Shown here: positions 1 through 8,696 of the stretch, one piece after another
Layout: every line of letters starts with the position of its first letter
How positions within the stretch are numbered: position 1 is the first letter of the stretch
Source of the DNA: Deltaproteobacteria bacterium
GTDB lineage: Bacteria; Desulfobacterota; DSM-4660; Desulfatiglandales; HGW-15
Direction of reading: 5' to 3'
Assembly (NCBI GenBank): GCA_020060215.1
Contig: JAGVAP010000050.1
Coordinates: 1-34,854, forward strand
DNA length: 34,854 nucleotides
Position numbers and translations under genes: made by a program
The notes under the pieces: model-generated
Seen by the model: only the letters and a program-made list of their open reading frames with translations
Database searches by the model: none
Told to the model about the DNA's origin: nothing

Positions 1-3000
1 CCATCATCTACCAGCTTCACGTCAAGGCGTTTCGCGACAGCGACGGCGACGGAGTCGGCGATTTCAGGGGATTGACCGAGGCGCTGGATTATGTGCAGGA
101 CCTCGGCGTGACCGCCCTGTGGCTCCTTCCCTTTTCACCTTCCCCGCTCAAGGACGACGGCTATGACATCTCGGATTACCGGGGTGTCCACCCGCAGTAC
201 GGCACCCTTCGGGATTTCAGAAACTTCCTTCGAGAGGCCCACAGGCGGGATCTGCACGTGATCACCGAGCTGGTGGTCAACCACACGTCCGATCAGCACC
301 CCTGGTTTCAGAGGGCGCGGCGCTCCAGGCCCGGGAGCAAGTGGCGCGATTTCTACGTCTGGAGCGACACGCCCGATCGATACAAGGAAACACGCATCAT
401 CTTCCAGGATTTCGAATCTTCAAACTGGTCATGGGATCCGGTGGCAAGGGCCTATTACTGGCACCGCTTCTACTCCCACCAGCCCGATCTGAACTACGAC
501 AACCCGCATGTGCAGCGCGCCGTTCTGAGCGTCCTGGACCACTGGTTCGGGATGGGTGTGGACGGGCTCAGGCTGGATGCCGTGCCGTACCTTTTTGAAC
601 GGGAGGGGACCAATTGCGAGAATCTCCCCCAGACCCATGAGTTCCTCAAGCGCATGCGGGCGCACGTGGATGCGAAGTTCTCCAACCGCGTCCTTCTGGC
701 AGAGGCCAATCAGTGGCCGGAGGATGCCGCTGCATACTTCGGGAGAGGCGACGAGGCCCACATGGCTTTCCATTTCCCGCTGATGCCGCGGATGTTCATG
801 GCCATCCGCATGGAGGATCGGTTCCCCATTACGGACATCCTGGCGCAGACGCCCACGGTGGCGGACTGCTGCCAATGGGCCATCTTCCTGAGAAACCATG
901 ACGAACTCACGCTGGAGATGGTCACGGATGAGGAGCGGGACTACATGTACCGGACCTATGCCCAGGACCCGCAGATGAGGGTGAATCTCGGAATCAGGAG
1001 ACGCCTTGCGCCGCTTCTCGGCAACAACCGCAGAAGGATCGAGCTCATGAGCAGCCTGCTCTGTTCCATGCCGGGGACACCGATCCTCTACTATGGGGAT
1101 GAGATCGGGATGGGAGACAATTTCTACCTGGGCGACCGAAACGGCGTCCGCACACCCATGCAGTGGAGCGCGGACAGGAATGCAGGTTTTTCCAGGGCAA
1201 ACCCGCAGAAGCTGTATCTCCCCCTCGTGACCGATCCCGAGTACCACTTCGAGACCATCAACGTGGAGGCGCTGCAGGCGAACCCCCAGTCCCTGCTCTG
1301 GTGGATGAAACGTCTCTTCCTTCTCCGAAAGCGATACAGGGCGTTCAGCAGGGGAACCATTCACTTCCTGGACCCGGACAACTACAAGATCCTCGCGTTT
1401 GTACGCTCCTTCGAAGATCAGCACGTGCTGGTGGTGGCCAATCTGTCCCGCTTCGTCCAATACGCGGAGCTGGATCTCTCCGCCTATTCCGGGAGAGTCC
1501 CTGTGGAACTGTTCGGCCGGAGCAAGTTCCCGGCGATCAGGGAGGGCGTCCTCCCCCTTTCCCTGGGACCCCATGGCTTCTACTGGTTCTCGCTGGAGCC
1601 GCCGAAGGAGACGCATGGGACCGATTCCACCGGGCAGCGGGAATACCCGTCCATCACCATCAGGGGGCGGGAGGATCTGCCGTTCCGAAAGCCGGACATG
1701 GAGTCCCTGGCACGGGAGCTTCCCGATTTCCTGCAGCGGAGCCGCTGGTTCAGGAGCAAGGCTCGATCCATACGCACCGCCGCCTTCCGCGAGATGCTGC
1801 CCCTGGAACATGCCCAAAGGACCCTTGCGATCGGACTGATCCAGGTGGAGTACGGCGAGGGCGAGGGGGAAACCTACCTTCTCCCCCTGATGAAGGCGGA
1901 CGGAGAAGCGGCGGACAAGGTCCTGTCCGAGTATCCCCAGGCCGTGATCGCGAAGATGAAAAACGGAGAGGGCCGGGAAGGGATTCTCTACGATGCGTCC
2001 GTCGATCGTGATGCGGCCGGGGCCCTGCTGGAGTTCATCGCCAGGGCGCGGCACGTCAAGGCTGCGCAGGGGAGAGTGCTGGCCCAGGCGGAGAAACCCC
2101 TCTCTCGCGCGCTCAGGCAGGCGGAAACGCTGGAGCCCTCTCTGATGAGGGCCGAACAGACCAACACCAGCATCGCCTATGGAAGGCGGTTCATCCTCAA
2201 ACTCGTGCGGGTGCTGGAGAGCGGGATCAATCCCGACCTGGAGATCGGGCGCTTTCTCACCGGCAAGGGATGCGACTTTGTCCCTGCCGTGGTCGGGTCC
2301 CTGGAATACGACCGGGGGGCCAAGGGGATGATGACCATGGCGACCGTGGTGGAGTTCGTCCCCAACCAGGGGGACGCATGGGCCTTCGTCCAGGACGTGC
2401 TGGGAAGATACCTCGAGATGGCCTCGGCGAAAAGGAGCAGGATGGAGGCGGTTCCAATGCCTGAAAAGCCGCCGGCGTGGTCCGAAGAAGAGGTGATGCC
2501 CCCCGTGGTATATGAGGTGTTGGGGCACTTTATCGAGCACGCCTATCGTCTGGGCTCCCGGACCGGCGAACTGCACACGATCCTCGCTTCGGAGCGGGAA
2601 GATCCCGCCTTCACGCCCGAGGGGTTCTCGACCCTCTACCTGCGTTCGCTCTATCAATCCATGCGGAACCTGAACGGCCGTGTCTTTGCCACCCTCCGGA
2701 GGCGCTCCAGGCAGCTGCCCGAGCCGTTGAGGCCCGAAGCGGAAGAGGTCCTTGCCCTGGAGGGCGCCATCCTGGAGCGGTTGCGGGCCGTTACAAGGAT
2801 GAGCGTCACCGCCCGCAGGGTCCGGTGTCACGGCGACTACCACCTGGGCCAGGTCCTGTACACGGGCAAGGACTTCTTCATCATCGATTTCGAAGGGGAG
2901 CCGGCAAGACCCCTGTCGGAGAGGCGCATCAAGCGTTCTCCCCTGAGGGATGTGGCAGGGATGCTCCGCTCCTTTCAGTATGCCGCCTACTCCGCCCTCT

Positions 3001-3287
3001 TTGCCCAGCAGGCGCACGGGGCGGTCAAGCCCGACGATCTCGACTACTTCGATCATTGCGTGAATCTCTGGTTCCAGTGGACCTGCCGCGTCTTCCTGAA
3101 GGCGTACCTGGATGCCGGAAAGGCCGGCGGTTTTCTGCCTGCCACCAGGGAGGAGCTGCAGCTGCTTCTGGATACCTTTCTCCTGGAAAAGGCGGTCTAT
3201 GAGATGGGGTATGAGCTGAACAACCGGCCCGAATGGCTGAAGATCCCATTCAAGGGGCTGTTGGCGCTGATGTCGGGGAGGGCATGA
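1..3287 (+). CDS. treS: Trehalose synthase / maltokinase fusion (TreS-Mak), 5' end outside window
   Basis: The reading frame is open from the first bases (codons start at nt 3), and 1094 residues are visible, so only a short N-terminus is missing. The first half is a GH13 trehalose synthase that interconverts maltose and trehalose. The nucleophile Asp is near visible residue 192 (DGLRLDAVPYL), the acid/base Glu near 234 (EANQWPED), and the RNHDELT motif has its Asp near 300. The second half, from about residue 560, is a maltokinase that makes maltose-1-phosphate from maltose and ATP. It carries CHGDYHLGQ near 942-950 and IIDFEGEP near 960-967. Fused TreS-Mak proteins are known feeders of the GlgE route, in which maltose-1-phosphate is polymerised to alpha-glucan and branched by GlgB, the next gene. 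GlgE itself is not visible. A TTG at nt 72 is internal and is not the start. Confidence 0.95.
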   Translation, partial: IIYQLHVKAFRDSDGDGVGDFRGLTEALDYVQDLGVTALWLLPFSPSPLKDDGYDISDYRGVHPQYGTLRDFRNFLREAHRRDLHVITELVVNHTSDQHPWFQRARRSRPGSKWRDFYVWSDTPDRYKETRIIFQDFESSNWSWDPVARAYYWHRFYSHQPDLNYDNPHVQRAVLSVLDHWFGMGVDGLRLDAVPYLFEREGTNCENLPQTHEFLKRMRAHVDAKFSNRVLLAEANQWPEDAAAYFGRGDEAHMAFHFPLMPRMFMAIRMEDRFPITDILAQTPTVADCCQWAIFLRNHDELTLEMVTDEERDYMYRTYAQDPQMRVNLGIRRRLAPLLGNNRRRIELMSSLLCSMPGTPILYYGDEIGMGDNFYLGDRNGVRTPMQWSADRNAGFSRANPQKLYLPLVTDPEYHFETINVEALQANPQSLLWWMKRLFLLRKRYRAFSRGTIHFLDPDNYKILAFVRSFEDQHVLVVANLSRFVQYAELDLSAYSGRVPVELFGRSKFPAIREGVLPLSLGPHGFYWFSLEPPKETHGTDSTGQREYPSITIRGREDLPFRKPDMESLARELPDFLQRSRWFRSKARSIRTAAFREMLPLEHAQRTLAIGLIQVEYGEGEGETYLLPLMKADGEAADKVLSEYPQAVIAKMKNGEGREGILYDASVDRDAAGALLEFIARARHVKAAQGRVLAQAEKPLSRALRQAETLEPSLMRAEQTNTSIAYGRRFILKLVRVLESGINPDLEIGRFLTGKGCDFVPAVVGSLEYDRGAKGMMTMATVVEFVPNQGDAWAFVQDVLGRYLEMASAKRSRMEAVPMPEKPPAWSEEEVMPPVVYEVLGHFIEHAYRLGSRTGELHTILASEREDPAFTPEGFSTLYLRSLYQSMRNLNGRVFATLRRRSRQLPEPLRPEAEEVLALEGAILERLRAVTRMSVTARRVRCHGDYHLGQVLYTGKDFFIIDFEGEPARPLSERRIKRSPLRDVAGMLRSFQYAAYSALFAQQAHGAVKPDDLDYFDHCVNLWFQWTCRVFLKAYLDAGKAGGFLPATREELQLLLDTFLLEKAVYEMGYELNNRPEWLKIPFKGLLALMSGRA

Positions 3288-3427
3288 TGTCGGAAAGAAA
3301 GAGGGAGCGAGGGAGGAGGGGGAACAGAGGTGGTGAACATCGAACCTCGAATGGAAAGACAGGAGGGCAGAGCTCAGCCCGTCCGCTGGCCAGGCCAGTG
3401 TGATCGAACAGGAAACTTTACACGGTG

Positions 3428-3491
3428 TCAGGTTTCGGGTGTTCAGCCCGGCGGTCCATCAATTTCCTGAGACCTGAACACTCAAACCTGA
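3428..3491. repeat. Intergenic inverted repeat, 18-19 bp arms
   Basis: The arm at 3428-3446 (TCAGGTTTCGGGTGTTCAG) matches the reverse complement of 3474-3491 except for a small internal difference. The 27 bases between can form a loop. It lies in the 219-base gap between treS and glgB and ends about 15 bases before the glgB start. Its arms share the words CAGGTTT and GTGTTCAG/GTGTCAG with the tandem repeat at 7458-7490, so both probably belong to one dispersed family. It could act as an RNA hairpin upstream of glgB, but there is no T-run to make it a classic terminator. Confidence 0.6.
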
Positions 3492-3506
3492 TCAAAAGGG
3501 GGAATT

Positions 3507-5417
3507 GTGAGTGAATCTGTGCGCTATGACTTCACGCTTCTGACCGAGGATGATCTCTACCTCTTCAACGAGGGAAGCCACCTCCAGCTCTACGACAAGC
3601 TCGGCAGTCATCTCGCGCGGCACCAGGGCGTGGACGGCACCTTCTTCGCCGTATGGGCGCCGAACGGCGAGGCCGTGACCGTGGTGGGAGATTTCAACGA
3701 ATGGAATAAATCCAGCCACCCCTTGAGACCCAGGGGCCACTCGGGGATCTGGGAGGGATTCATCCCGGGGGTGGTTGCAGGGACCAGGTACAAGTATCAT
3801 GTCGCGTCCCGGTACAGGGGCTACCGTGCGGACAAGGCCGATCCGTTTGCCGTCTGCAACGAGACCCCGCCCCGAACGGGATCCCTGGTGTGGGATCTCG
3901 ACTATTCCTGGGAAGATGCAGACTGGATGGAGCACAGGAGGGAGAAGAACCGCGCCCAGGCGCCCATCTCGATCTACGAAATTCACCTGGGCTCCTGGAG
4001 AAGGGTTCCGGAGGAAGGGAACCGCTCTCTCACCTACCGGGAAATGGCCGGCTACCTTCCCGAGTATGTCAAACACATGGGATTCACCCACGTGGAGTTC
4101 CTTCCCATCATGGAACACCCCTTCTACGGCTCCTGGGGGTACCAGTCACTGGGGTACTTCTCCCCCACGAGCCGGTATGGGACCCCCCAGGACTTCATGT
4201 TTCTCATCGACCGTCTTCACCGGTCCGGGATCGGTGTGATCCTCGACTGGGTCCCCTCCCATTTTCCAACCGACGAACACGGCCTGGGGTTCTTCGACGG
4301 CACCCACCTGTTCGAGCATGAAGATCCCAGGCAGGGCATCCACCCGGACTGGGACAGCTTCATCTTCAATTACTCGCGCAATGAGGTCAGGGGGTTCCTC
4401 CTGAGCAGCGGCCTCTTCTGGCTCAGGAAGTACCATGCGGACGGGCTCCGGGTGGATGCGGTGGCCTCCATGCTTTACCTCGATTACGGGCGCGCGGAAG
4501 GCCAGTGGATCCCGAACCAGTACGGCGGGAAGGAGAACATCGAGGCCATAGAGTTCCTGAGGCGCTTCAATGAGGAGGTGTACAGGTCGTTTCCGGACGT
4601 GCAGACGATTGCAGAGGAGTCGACGTCATGGCCCATGGTGTCGCGACCGACCTACGTGGGAGGATTGGGCTTCGGGATGAAGTGGGACATGGGGTGGATG
4701 CATGACACCCTGGAGTACATGAGCAAGGACCCCGTCCACCGCCAGTTCCACCACGACAAGCTCACCTTCCGTATGCTCTATGCCTTTCATGAGAACTTCG
4801 TGCTGCCCCTGTCGCATGACGAGGTGGTCTACGGCAAGGGGTCCCTCCTCCGGAAGATGCCTGGGGACGACTGGCAGAAGTTCGCGGGTCTCCGCCTCCT
4901 CTTCGGATACATGTACGCACAGCCGGGGAAGAAGCTCCTCTTCATGGGAGGAGAATTCGGCCAGTGGGATGAATGGTACCACGAAACCAGTCTGACCTGG
5001 TCTCTCCTGGAGTATCCCTTTCACCACGGGCTGCAGGGATGGGTCGCCGATCTGAACAGGGTCTACCGCAGCGAAAGCGCCCTCCACCGGATCGACTTCG
5101 ATCCGTCGGGTTTCCGGTGGATCGACTGCAACGACTCGCAGCAGAGCACGCTCAGCCTGATGAGGATGGACGAACATGACCATGCGATCATCGTCGTCTG
5201 CAACTTCACGCCCGTGCCCCGGCGGAACTACAAGGTAGGGGCGCCCGAGCCGGGTTTCTGGAGGGAGCTGCTGAACAGCGACTCCACCAACTACGGCGGC
5301 AGCGGCCAGGGGAACATGGGAGGTGTTGAGGCCTCACCCGTCCCTTTCCATGGGCACCCTTTTTCCCTCAACCTCACCCTCCCGCCGCTGGGAGTGCTCT
5401 ATTTGAAAAGGGAGTAG
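3507..5417 (+). CDS. glgB: 1,4-alpha-glucan branching enzyme GlgB
   Basis: This 636-residue GH13 enzyme cuts alpha-1,4 chains and rejoins them as alpha-1,6 branches in glycogen or GlgE-made glucan. Residues about 30-130 form the CBM48 domain (FAVWAPNGEAVTVVGDFNEW). The barrel follows, with nucleophile Asp317 in GLRVDAVASMLYLDYGR, the acid/base Glu near 370 in IAEEST, and Asp438 in LSHDEVVYGKGSL. A C-terminal beta domain ends the protein. It is shorter than the roughly 730-residue enterobacterial enzyme because it lacks the extra N-terminal N1 domain, as many bacterial GlgBs do. The start is GTG at 3507, preceded by an AAAGGGGGA ribosome site; there is no better start nearby. It follows treS on the same strand, and the next gene begins 4 bases after its stop, so it is probably co-transcribed with that gene. 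Confidence 0.96.
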   Translation: MSESVRYDFTLLTEDDLYLFNEGSHLQLYDKLGSHLARHQGVDGTFFAVWAPNGEAVTVVGDFNEWNKSSHPLRPRGHSGIWEGFIPGVVAGTRYKYHVASRYRGYRADKADPFAVCNETPPRTGSLVWDLDYSWEDADWMEHRREKNRAQAPISIYEIHLGSWRRVPEEGNRSLTYREMAGYLPEYVKHMGFTHVEFLPIMEHPFYGSWGYQSLGYFSPTSRYGTPQDFMFLIDRLHRSGIGVILDWVPSHFPTDEHGLGFFDGTHLFEHEDPRQGIHPDWDSFIFNYSRNEVRGFLLSSGLFWLRKYHADGLRVDAVASMLYLDYGRAEGQWIPNQYGGKENIEAIEFLRRFNEEVYRSFPDVQTIAEESTSWPMVSRPTYVGGLGFGMKWDMGWMHDTLEYMSKDPVHRQFHHDKLTFRMLYAFHENFVLPLSHDEVVYGKGSLLRKMPGDDWQKFAGLRLLFGYMYAQPGKKLLFMGGEFGQWDEWYHETSLTWSLLEYPFHHGLQGWVADLNRVYRSESALHRIDFDPSGFRWIDCNDSQQSTLSLMRMDEHDHAIIVVCNFTPVPRRNYKVGAPEPGFWRELLNSDSTNYGGSGQGNMGGVEASPVPFHGHPFSLNLTLPPLGVLYLKRE

Positions 5418-5421
5418 CCGG

Positions 5422-6093
5422 ATGGCAGGCAACGCGATAAACCAGGTGCTGCAGTTTCGTTCCAGCGCTTCCCTGGAGGTGCTTACCGGTAAGAAGGCGC
5501 ATACCCTTCCGGAGCTGCTGGAGCTGATCCGGACCTGCTCCGAATCCTCCGTCTTCTACCATACCTTTTCCGCGTTTCAGAAGCTCAGGGAAGCCCGTGC
5601 CCCTTACAACAGCGATTTCGCACTTTGGGCCTACACGAGCCTCGGGGAGAACGCACTGGCGGAAAAGATCATGGCCGTGGATTTCAGGGAGTACTTCACG
5701 GTGGAGAGCCTGAGAAACCGGTTGGTGCAGATCATCGAGGAGTACCAGGGGGTGAAGCCGTCGGCCTTCGACAAGAGGCCGGACGACCCCTTTTACCTCC
5801 ATGACGTCCAGAGGTTCATCTACCTTACGGACAAGTTCGCCTATGACCTCGATTCCTTCCGGGAGATCCTCCCCACGATCAGCCGCGACTCTCTCTACTA
5901 TCATTTTATCGAATCGCGGCTGGAGACGAAACTGGAGGCGGACGACTTCTCCACCTGGATCGACAAGGCTTTGGGGCTGGCGGAACTCGCCGGGAGGATC
6001 AGAAGGATCGATATCCACGTCCATACCCTGGACGGTCTGCGCTCCCGGATCATGCAGGTGATCGAGGAGTACGAAGGCGCAAGAAGACCATGA
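5422..6093 (+). CDS. DUF5752 family protein (TreT-associated, function unknown)
   Basis: This 223-residue soluble, mostly helical protein resembles the DUF5752 family, which I recall as commonly encoded beside trehalose glycosyltransferases. The match is from memory and has no catalytic motif to support it. Visible features are an acidic and aromatic-rich middle (DDPFYLHDVQRFIYLTDKFAYDL, around residues 120-142) and two similar segments, LRNRLVQIIEEYQGVKPS (about 98-115) and LRSRIMQVIEEYEGARRP at the C-terminus, suggesting an internal duplication. It starts 4 bases after the glgB stop and precedes treT, so it belongs to the glycogen/trehalose operon. No signal peptide or membrane segment is seen. 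A regulatory or scaffolding role for TreT or GlgB is only an inference from position. Confidence 0.75.
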   Translation: MAGNAINQVLQFRSSASLEVLTGKKAHTLPELLELIRTCSESSVFYHTFSAFQKLREARAPYNSDFALWAYTSLGENALAEKIMAVDFREYFTVESLRNRLVQIIEEYQGVKPSAFDKRPDDPFYLHDVQRFIYLTDKFAYDLDSFREILPTISRDSLYYHFIESRLETKLEADDFSTWIDKALGLAELAGRIRRIDIHVHTLDGLRSRIMQVIEEYEGARRP

Positions 6094-6095
6094 AT

Positions 6096-6163
6096 GCCAC
6101 GAAGAGACAAAGACACGAAGAATGGCATGTGCCTAAACCTTAGTGCCTTCGTGTCTTTGTGGC
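6096..6163. repeat. Palindromic intergenic repeat (CACGAAG type)
   Basis: ACAAAGACACGAAG (6107-6120) is the exact reverse complement of 6147-6160, and the outer GCCAC (6096-6100) can also pair with GTGGC (6159-6163). The result is a stem of at least 14 bp with a 26-base loop. It begins 2 bases after the DUF5752 stop and lies ahead of treT. A near-copy of the right arm occurs at 34215-34231 with one mismatch. The open reading frame of treT runs through it, but this stretch is almost certainly not translated. Confidence 0.75.
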
Positions 6164-6204
6164 GGGTTTTGGGTGTGGGTTTGCATTATCAGCGGGGGCG
6201 TGCG

Positions 6205-7434
6205 ATGAGCGGAGCCAGTATTTTCGATTACAGGGAAGTGGTGGGACCCGATGTCATCGAGGAGTTGACCATCCTCGCCTCCCATGTGGGGGAGCGTTCC
6301 ATCAAGATGGTGAACTCCACGGCGATCGGCGGGGGTGTGGCGGAGATGCTGCGGCGCGTGGTACCGCTGCTGAATGAACTCGGCGTTCGAGTCTCCTGGG
6401 AGGTGATCAAGGGCGACGAGCCATTCTACGAGATCACCAAGGCGTTCCACAATGCGCTGCAGGGTAAGGACGAGGTCTTCACCGAGTCGCAGTTCGAGAA
6501 GTATCTGGCCGTGAACAGGGCGAACTTCGAGAGTATCCTGTTCGACGAAGACCTGATCGTCATTCACGACCCGCAGCCTGCGGCCATGATCCGGTGGAAA
6601 GGGAATCTCAGGAATCGATGGGTCTGGCGCTGCCATATCGATCTGTCCCGGCCCAATGCGCAGTTGTGGAGCTTTCTCAAACCGGTCATCGAGAAATACG
6701 ACGCCGCCATATTCACCTCCCCGCTCTTTTCGCCCGAGCTCTCGATCGCCCAGTACCAGTTCTACCCCGCCATCGATCCGCTCGACGACAAGAACCGGGA
6801 CCTGGAAGAGGCCTATGTGGAGCAGGTCTTCGAGAAATACGGCATCCCGAGGGATAAACCCATCGTGACCCAGATCTCGAGGTACGATCCCTGGAAGGAT
6901 CCGGTAGGGGTGGTCCAAGCCTTCAAGATGGCGAGGAAGTATGTCGAATGCCGTCTTCTTCTGGTCGGTGACAAGGCGGCAGACGACCCCGAATCCGACA
7001 AGATCCTGGCTAGAGTCCGGGAGGAGGCGGGGAATGACCCCGACATCCATATCCTTCTTTTCAGCCCGTCGGTTCCGCTGGAGATCAATGCCTTTCAGCG
7101 CGGGTCCCGGATCGTCCTCCAGAAGTCCCTGAGGGAAGGGTTCGCGCTCACCGTTTCCGAGGCGTTGTGGAAAGGACGTCCCGTCATCGGGGGGGCGGTG
7201 GGCGGCATACCGGCACAGATCATCGACGGACACACGGGGCTGCTCGTCCATACGGTGGAAGGGGCGAGCCTGGCGATTCGATCCCTCCTCAACCAGCCCG
7301 GCGTGGCAAGAAGGCTCGGCGAAAACGGCAAGCGGCGGGTACGGGACGAGTTCCTGATCACCCGGAAGCTGAAGAAATACCTCCTGCTTCTGCTCGCGCT
7401 GGACAAACCCCAGGGAACGATCTTTCTCAGCTAG
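6205..7434 (+). CDS. treT: Trehalose glycosyltransferring synthase TreT (GT4)
   Basis: This 409-residue GT-B glycosyltransferase of family GT4 is predicted to make trehalose from NDP-glucose and glucose. The N-terminal half holds IGGGVAEMLRRVVPLLNELGV (residues about 33-53), typical of TreT. The nucleotide-sugar half holds VTQISRYDPWKDP (about 222) and the retaining-enzyme E-x7-E motif, Glu311 and Glu319, in LREGFALTVSEALWKGRPVIGG. The ATG at 6205, behind AGCGGGGG, was chosen because the protein family starts close to MSGASIFDYREVVG. An in-frame ATG at 6094 would add 37 residues made from the palindromic repeat. It follows the DUF5752 gene and is a second trehalose route beside TreS. The family can be reversible, so breakdown of trehalose is an alternative role. 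Confidence 0.93.
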   Translation: MSGASIFDYREVVGPDVIEELTILASHVGERSIKMVNSTAIGGGVAEMLRRVVPLLNELGVRVSWEVIKGDEPFYEITKAFHNALQGKDEVFTESQFEKYLAVNRANFESILFDEDLIVIHDPQPAAMIRWKGNLRNRWVWRCHIDLSRPNAQLWSFLKPVIEKYDAAIFTSPLFSPELSIAQYQFYPAIDPLDDKNRDLEEAYVEQVFEKYGIPRDKPIVTQISRYDPWKDPVGVVQAFKMARKYVECRLLLVGDKAADDPESDKILARVREEAGNDPDIHILLFSPSVPLEINAFQRGSRIVLQKSLREGFALTVSEALWKGRPVIGGAVGGIPAQIIDGHTGLLVHTVEGASLAIRSLLNQPGVARRLGENGKRRVRDEFLITRKLKKYLLLLLALDKPQGTIFLS

Positions 7435-7457
7435 TCCAACTGGAAATGGGAAGATGG

Positions 7458-7490
7458 AGGTTTCAGGTGTCAGGTTTCAGGTGTCAGGTT
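7458..7490. repeat. Short tandem repeat, 14-bp unit AGGTTTCAGGTGTC
   Basis: The unit AGGTTTCAGGTGTC occurs at 7458-7471 and 7472-7485, followed by a partial third copy (AGGTT, 7486-7490). It lies in the gap between the convergent treT and M50 peptidase genes. The same words appear in the inverted repeat upstream of glgB. Confidence 0.8.
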
Positions 7491-7507
7491 AAAAATTTTC
7501 CGCAAAG

Positions 7508-7543
7508 GCCGCCAAGACACCGAGAAAGGCGCGTCTTGGTGGC
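7508..7543. repeat. Hairpin between convergent genes
   Basis: GCCGCCAAGAC (7508-7518) pairs with GTCTTGGTGGC (7533-7543), giving an 11-bp stem with one G-T pair and a 14-base loop. It sits between the 3' ends of treT and the M50 peptidase, next to the 14-bp tandem repeat. It could stop transcription from either side, but there is no T-run on the treT side. On the minus strand the downstream AAAATTTTTAACC segment is T-rich but 10 or more bases away. Confidence 0.5.
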
Positions 7544-7565
7544 GTGCGGCCCGCAACGCCTCCAA

Positions 7566-8696
7566 TCAGGAGTTCAGCTCCACCTTGAGCGACAGGAACT
7601 TCAGCATGTCTTTCATGGCGACCACACCGGCCAGCCGGTCCCCCTCCAGCACCAGCAGCCTGCTTGACCCGGTCCGGTTCATGATGGAGAGGGCGTCCAT
7701 GGCGTCGCTCTCGGCCGAGACGGTGTTGTCGAGAGGACAGGGTTTCAGGACATCGCCCACACGCTTGATCTTCCATTCCTCCCTGGGGACATCCTTGAGC
7801 TCCTTCGTCGTTATGCAGCCTTCGATCCTGTCCGAGTCGCTCACGACCGGGAACATCTTGAACTGGTACCGGTAGACATAGTCGTTCACCAGACTGTCCA
7901 GGGTGGTCGAAGGAGAGACCGCTACCGGGTCACGGGTCATGAACCGGCTCACCGATTCACCTTGCAGCGCCTGCCGGGTCAGGAGCTGCTGGTAGGACAT
8001 CCTGGCAGCGCTGTTCAGAAACATGCCGATGAGAAACCACCACATGCCGCCGATGAAATTCCCGGTAAAGAAACTGAAAATGCCCAGGACGATCAGGAGG
8101 ACTCCGAATGCCGAGCCGATGAAAGAGCTGATGCGGGTGGCCCAGCGGAGGTCTCCTTTCACCCCCCACAAGATGGAGCGAAGCACCCTTCCTCCGTCGA
8201 GGGGAAACGCCGGGAGCGTGTTGAAGGCGGCCAGGACGGCGTTGATGAATGCAAGATACCCGATCACCCCGTTTACCGGCTCCGGGATAGCCCCCCCGGT
8301 GCCGGCGGTGTAGACGACATAGAAGACTGCGGCAATGACGACGCTGGAGACGGGTCCCACGGCCGCCATCATGAACTCGGCCTTGGGTCTCGGAGGCTCG
8401 TCCGACATCTCGGCCATGCCGCCGAAGATAAAAAGCGTGATGCCCTTCATCGGCATCCCGTACCTTCTGGCCACAAGGGAATGGGAAAACTCATGGACGA
8501 TGATGGAGAGAAACAGGCCCATGGCGCCTACGATGCCCATCACCCAGTAGGTCCCCGTCTCCAACCCTTCGTAGTAGAAGGGGAAGAACCCGGTAGAGAG
8601 CGACCAGGCGATCAGGACGGCGATAAAGATCCAGCTCAGATCGATCCGCACCTGGAAACCCATCAGCTTGAACAGATTGAAACGCCTTCCAAACAT
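7566..8696 (-). CDS. Site-2-protease-type M50 metallopeptidase with CBS domains
   Basis: This 376-residue membrane protein is predicted to cut substrates inside the lipid bilayer. The zinc site is HEFSH (His68, Glu69, His72), with the third ligand Asp167 in NTLPAFPLDGGR. Six or so hydrophobic segments cover residues about 19-230. Two CBS repeats fill about 250-376 (VSRFMTRDPVAVSPSTTL and VGDVLKPCPLDNTVS) and probably bind adenosyl ligands to control activity. The longest frame begins far upstream, but the ATG at 8696 has AAGGGG 6 bases ahead and gives MFGRRFNLFKLMGFQVRIDLSW, the usual start of this subfamily (SpoIVFB/Rip3-like). The substrate cannot be told from the sequence; no anti-sigma factor gene lies beside it. 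Confidence 0.93.
   Translation of the reverse strand: MFGRRFNLFKLMGFQVRIDLSWIFIAVLIAWSLSTGFFPFYYEGLETGTYWVMGIVGAMGLFLSIIVHEFSHSLVARRYGMPMKGITLFIFGGMAEMSDEPPRPKAEFMMAAVGPVSSVVIAAVFYVVYTAGTGGAIPEPVNGVIGYLAFINAVLAAFNTLPAFPLDGGRVLRSILWGVKGDLRWATRISSFIGSAFGVLLIVLGIFSFFTGNFIGGMWWFLIGMFLNSAARMSYQQLLTRQALQGESVSRFMTRDPVAVSPSTTLDSLVNDYVYRYQFKMFPVVSDSDRIEGCITTKELKDVPREEWKIKRVGDVLKPCPLDNTVSAESDAMDALSIMNRTGSSRLLVLEGDRLAGVVAMKDMLKFLSLKVELNS

Noticed and set aside
429..3056. 875-residue open frame antisense to treS
   Set aside because: It mirrors the GC-rich TreS-Mak gene, has a low-complexity His/Pro/Gly/Arg-rich composition and no recognised domain.
6094..6204. N-terminal extension of TreT
   Set aside because: The extra 37 codons are made of a palindromic intergenic repeat; the ATG at 6205 fits the family start and has a ribosome site.
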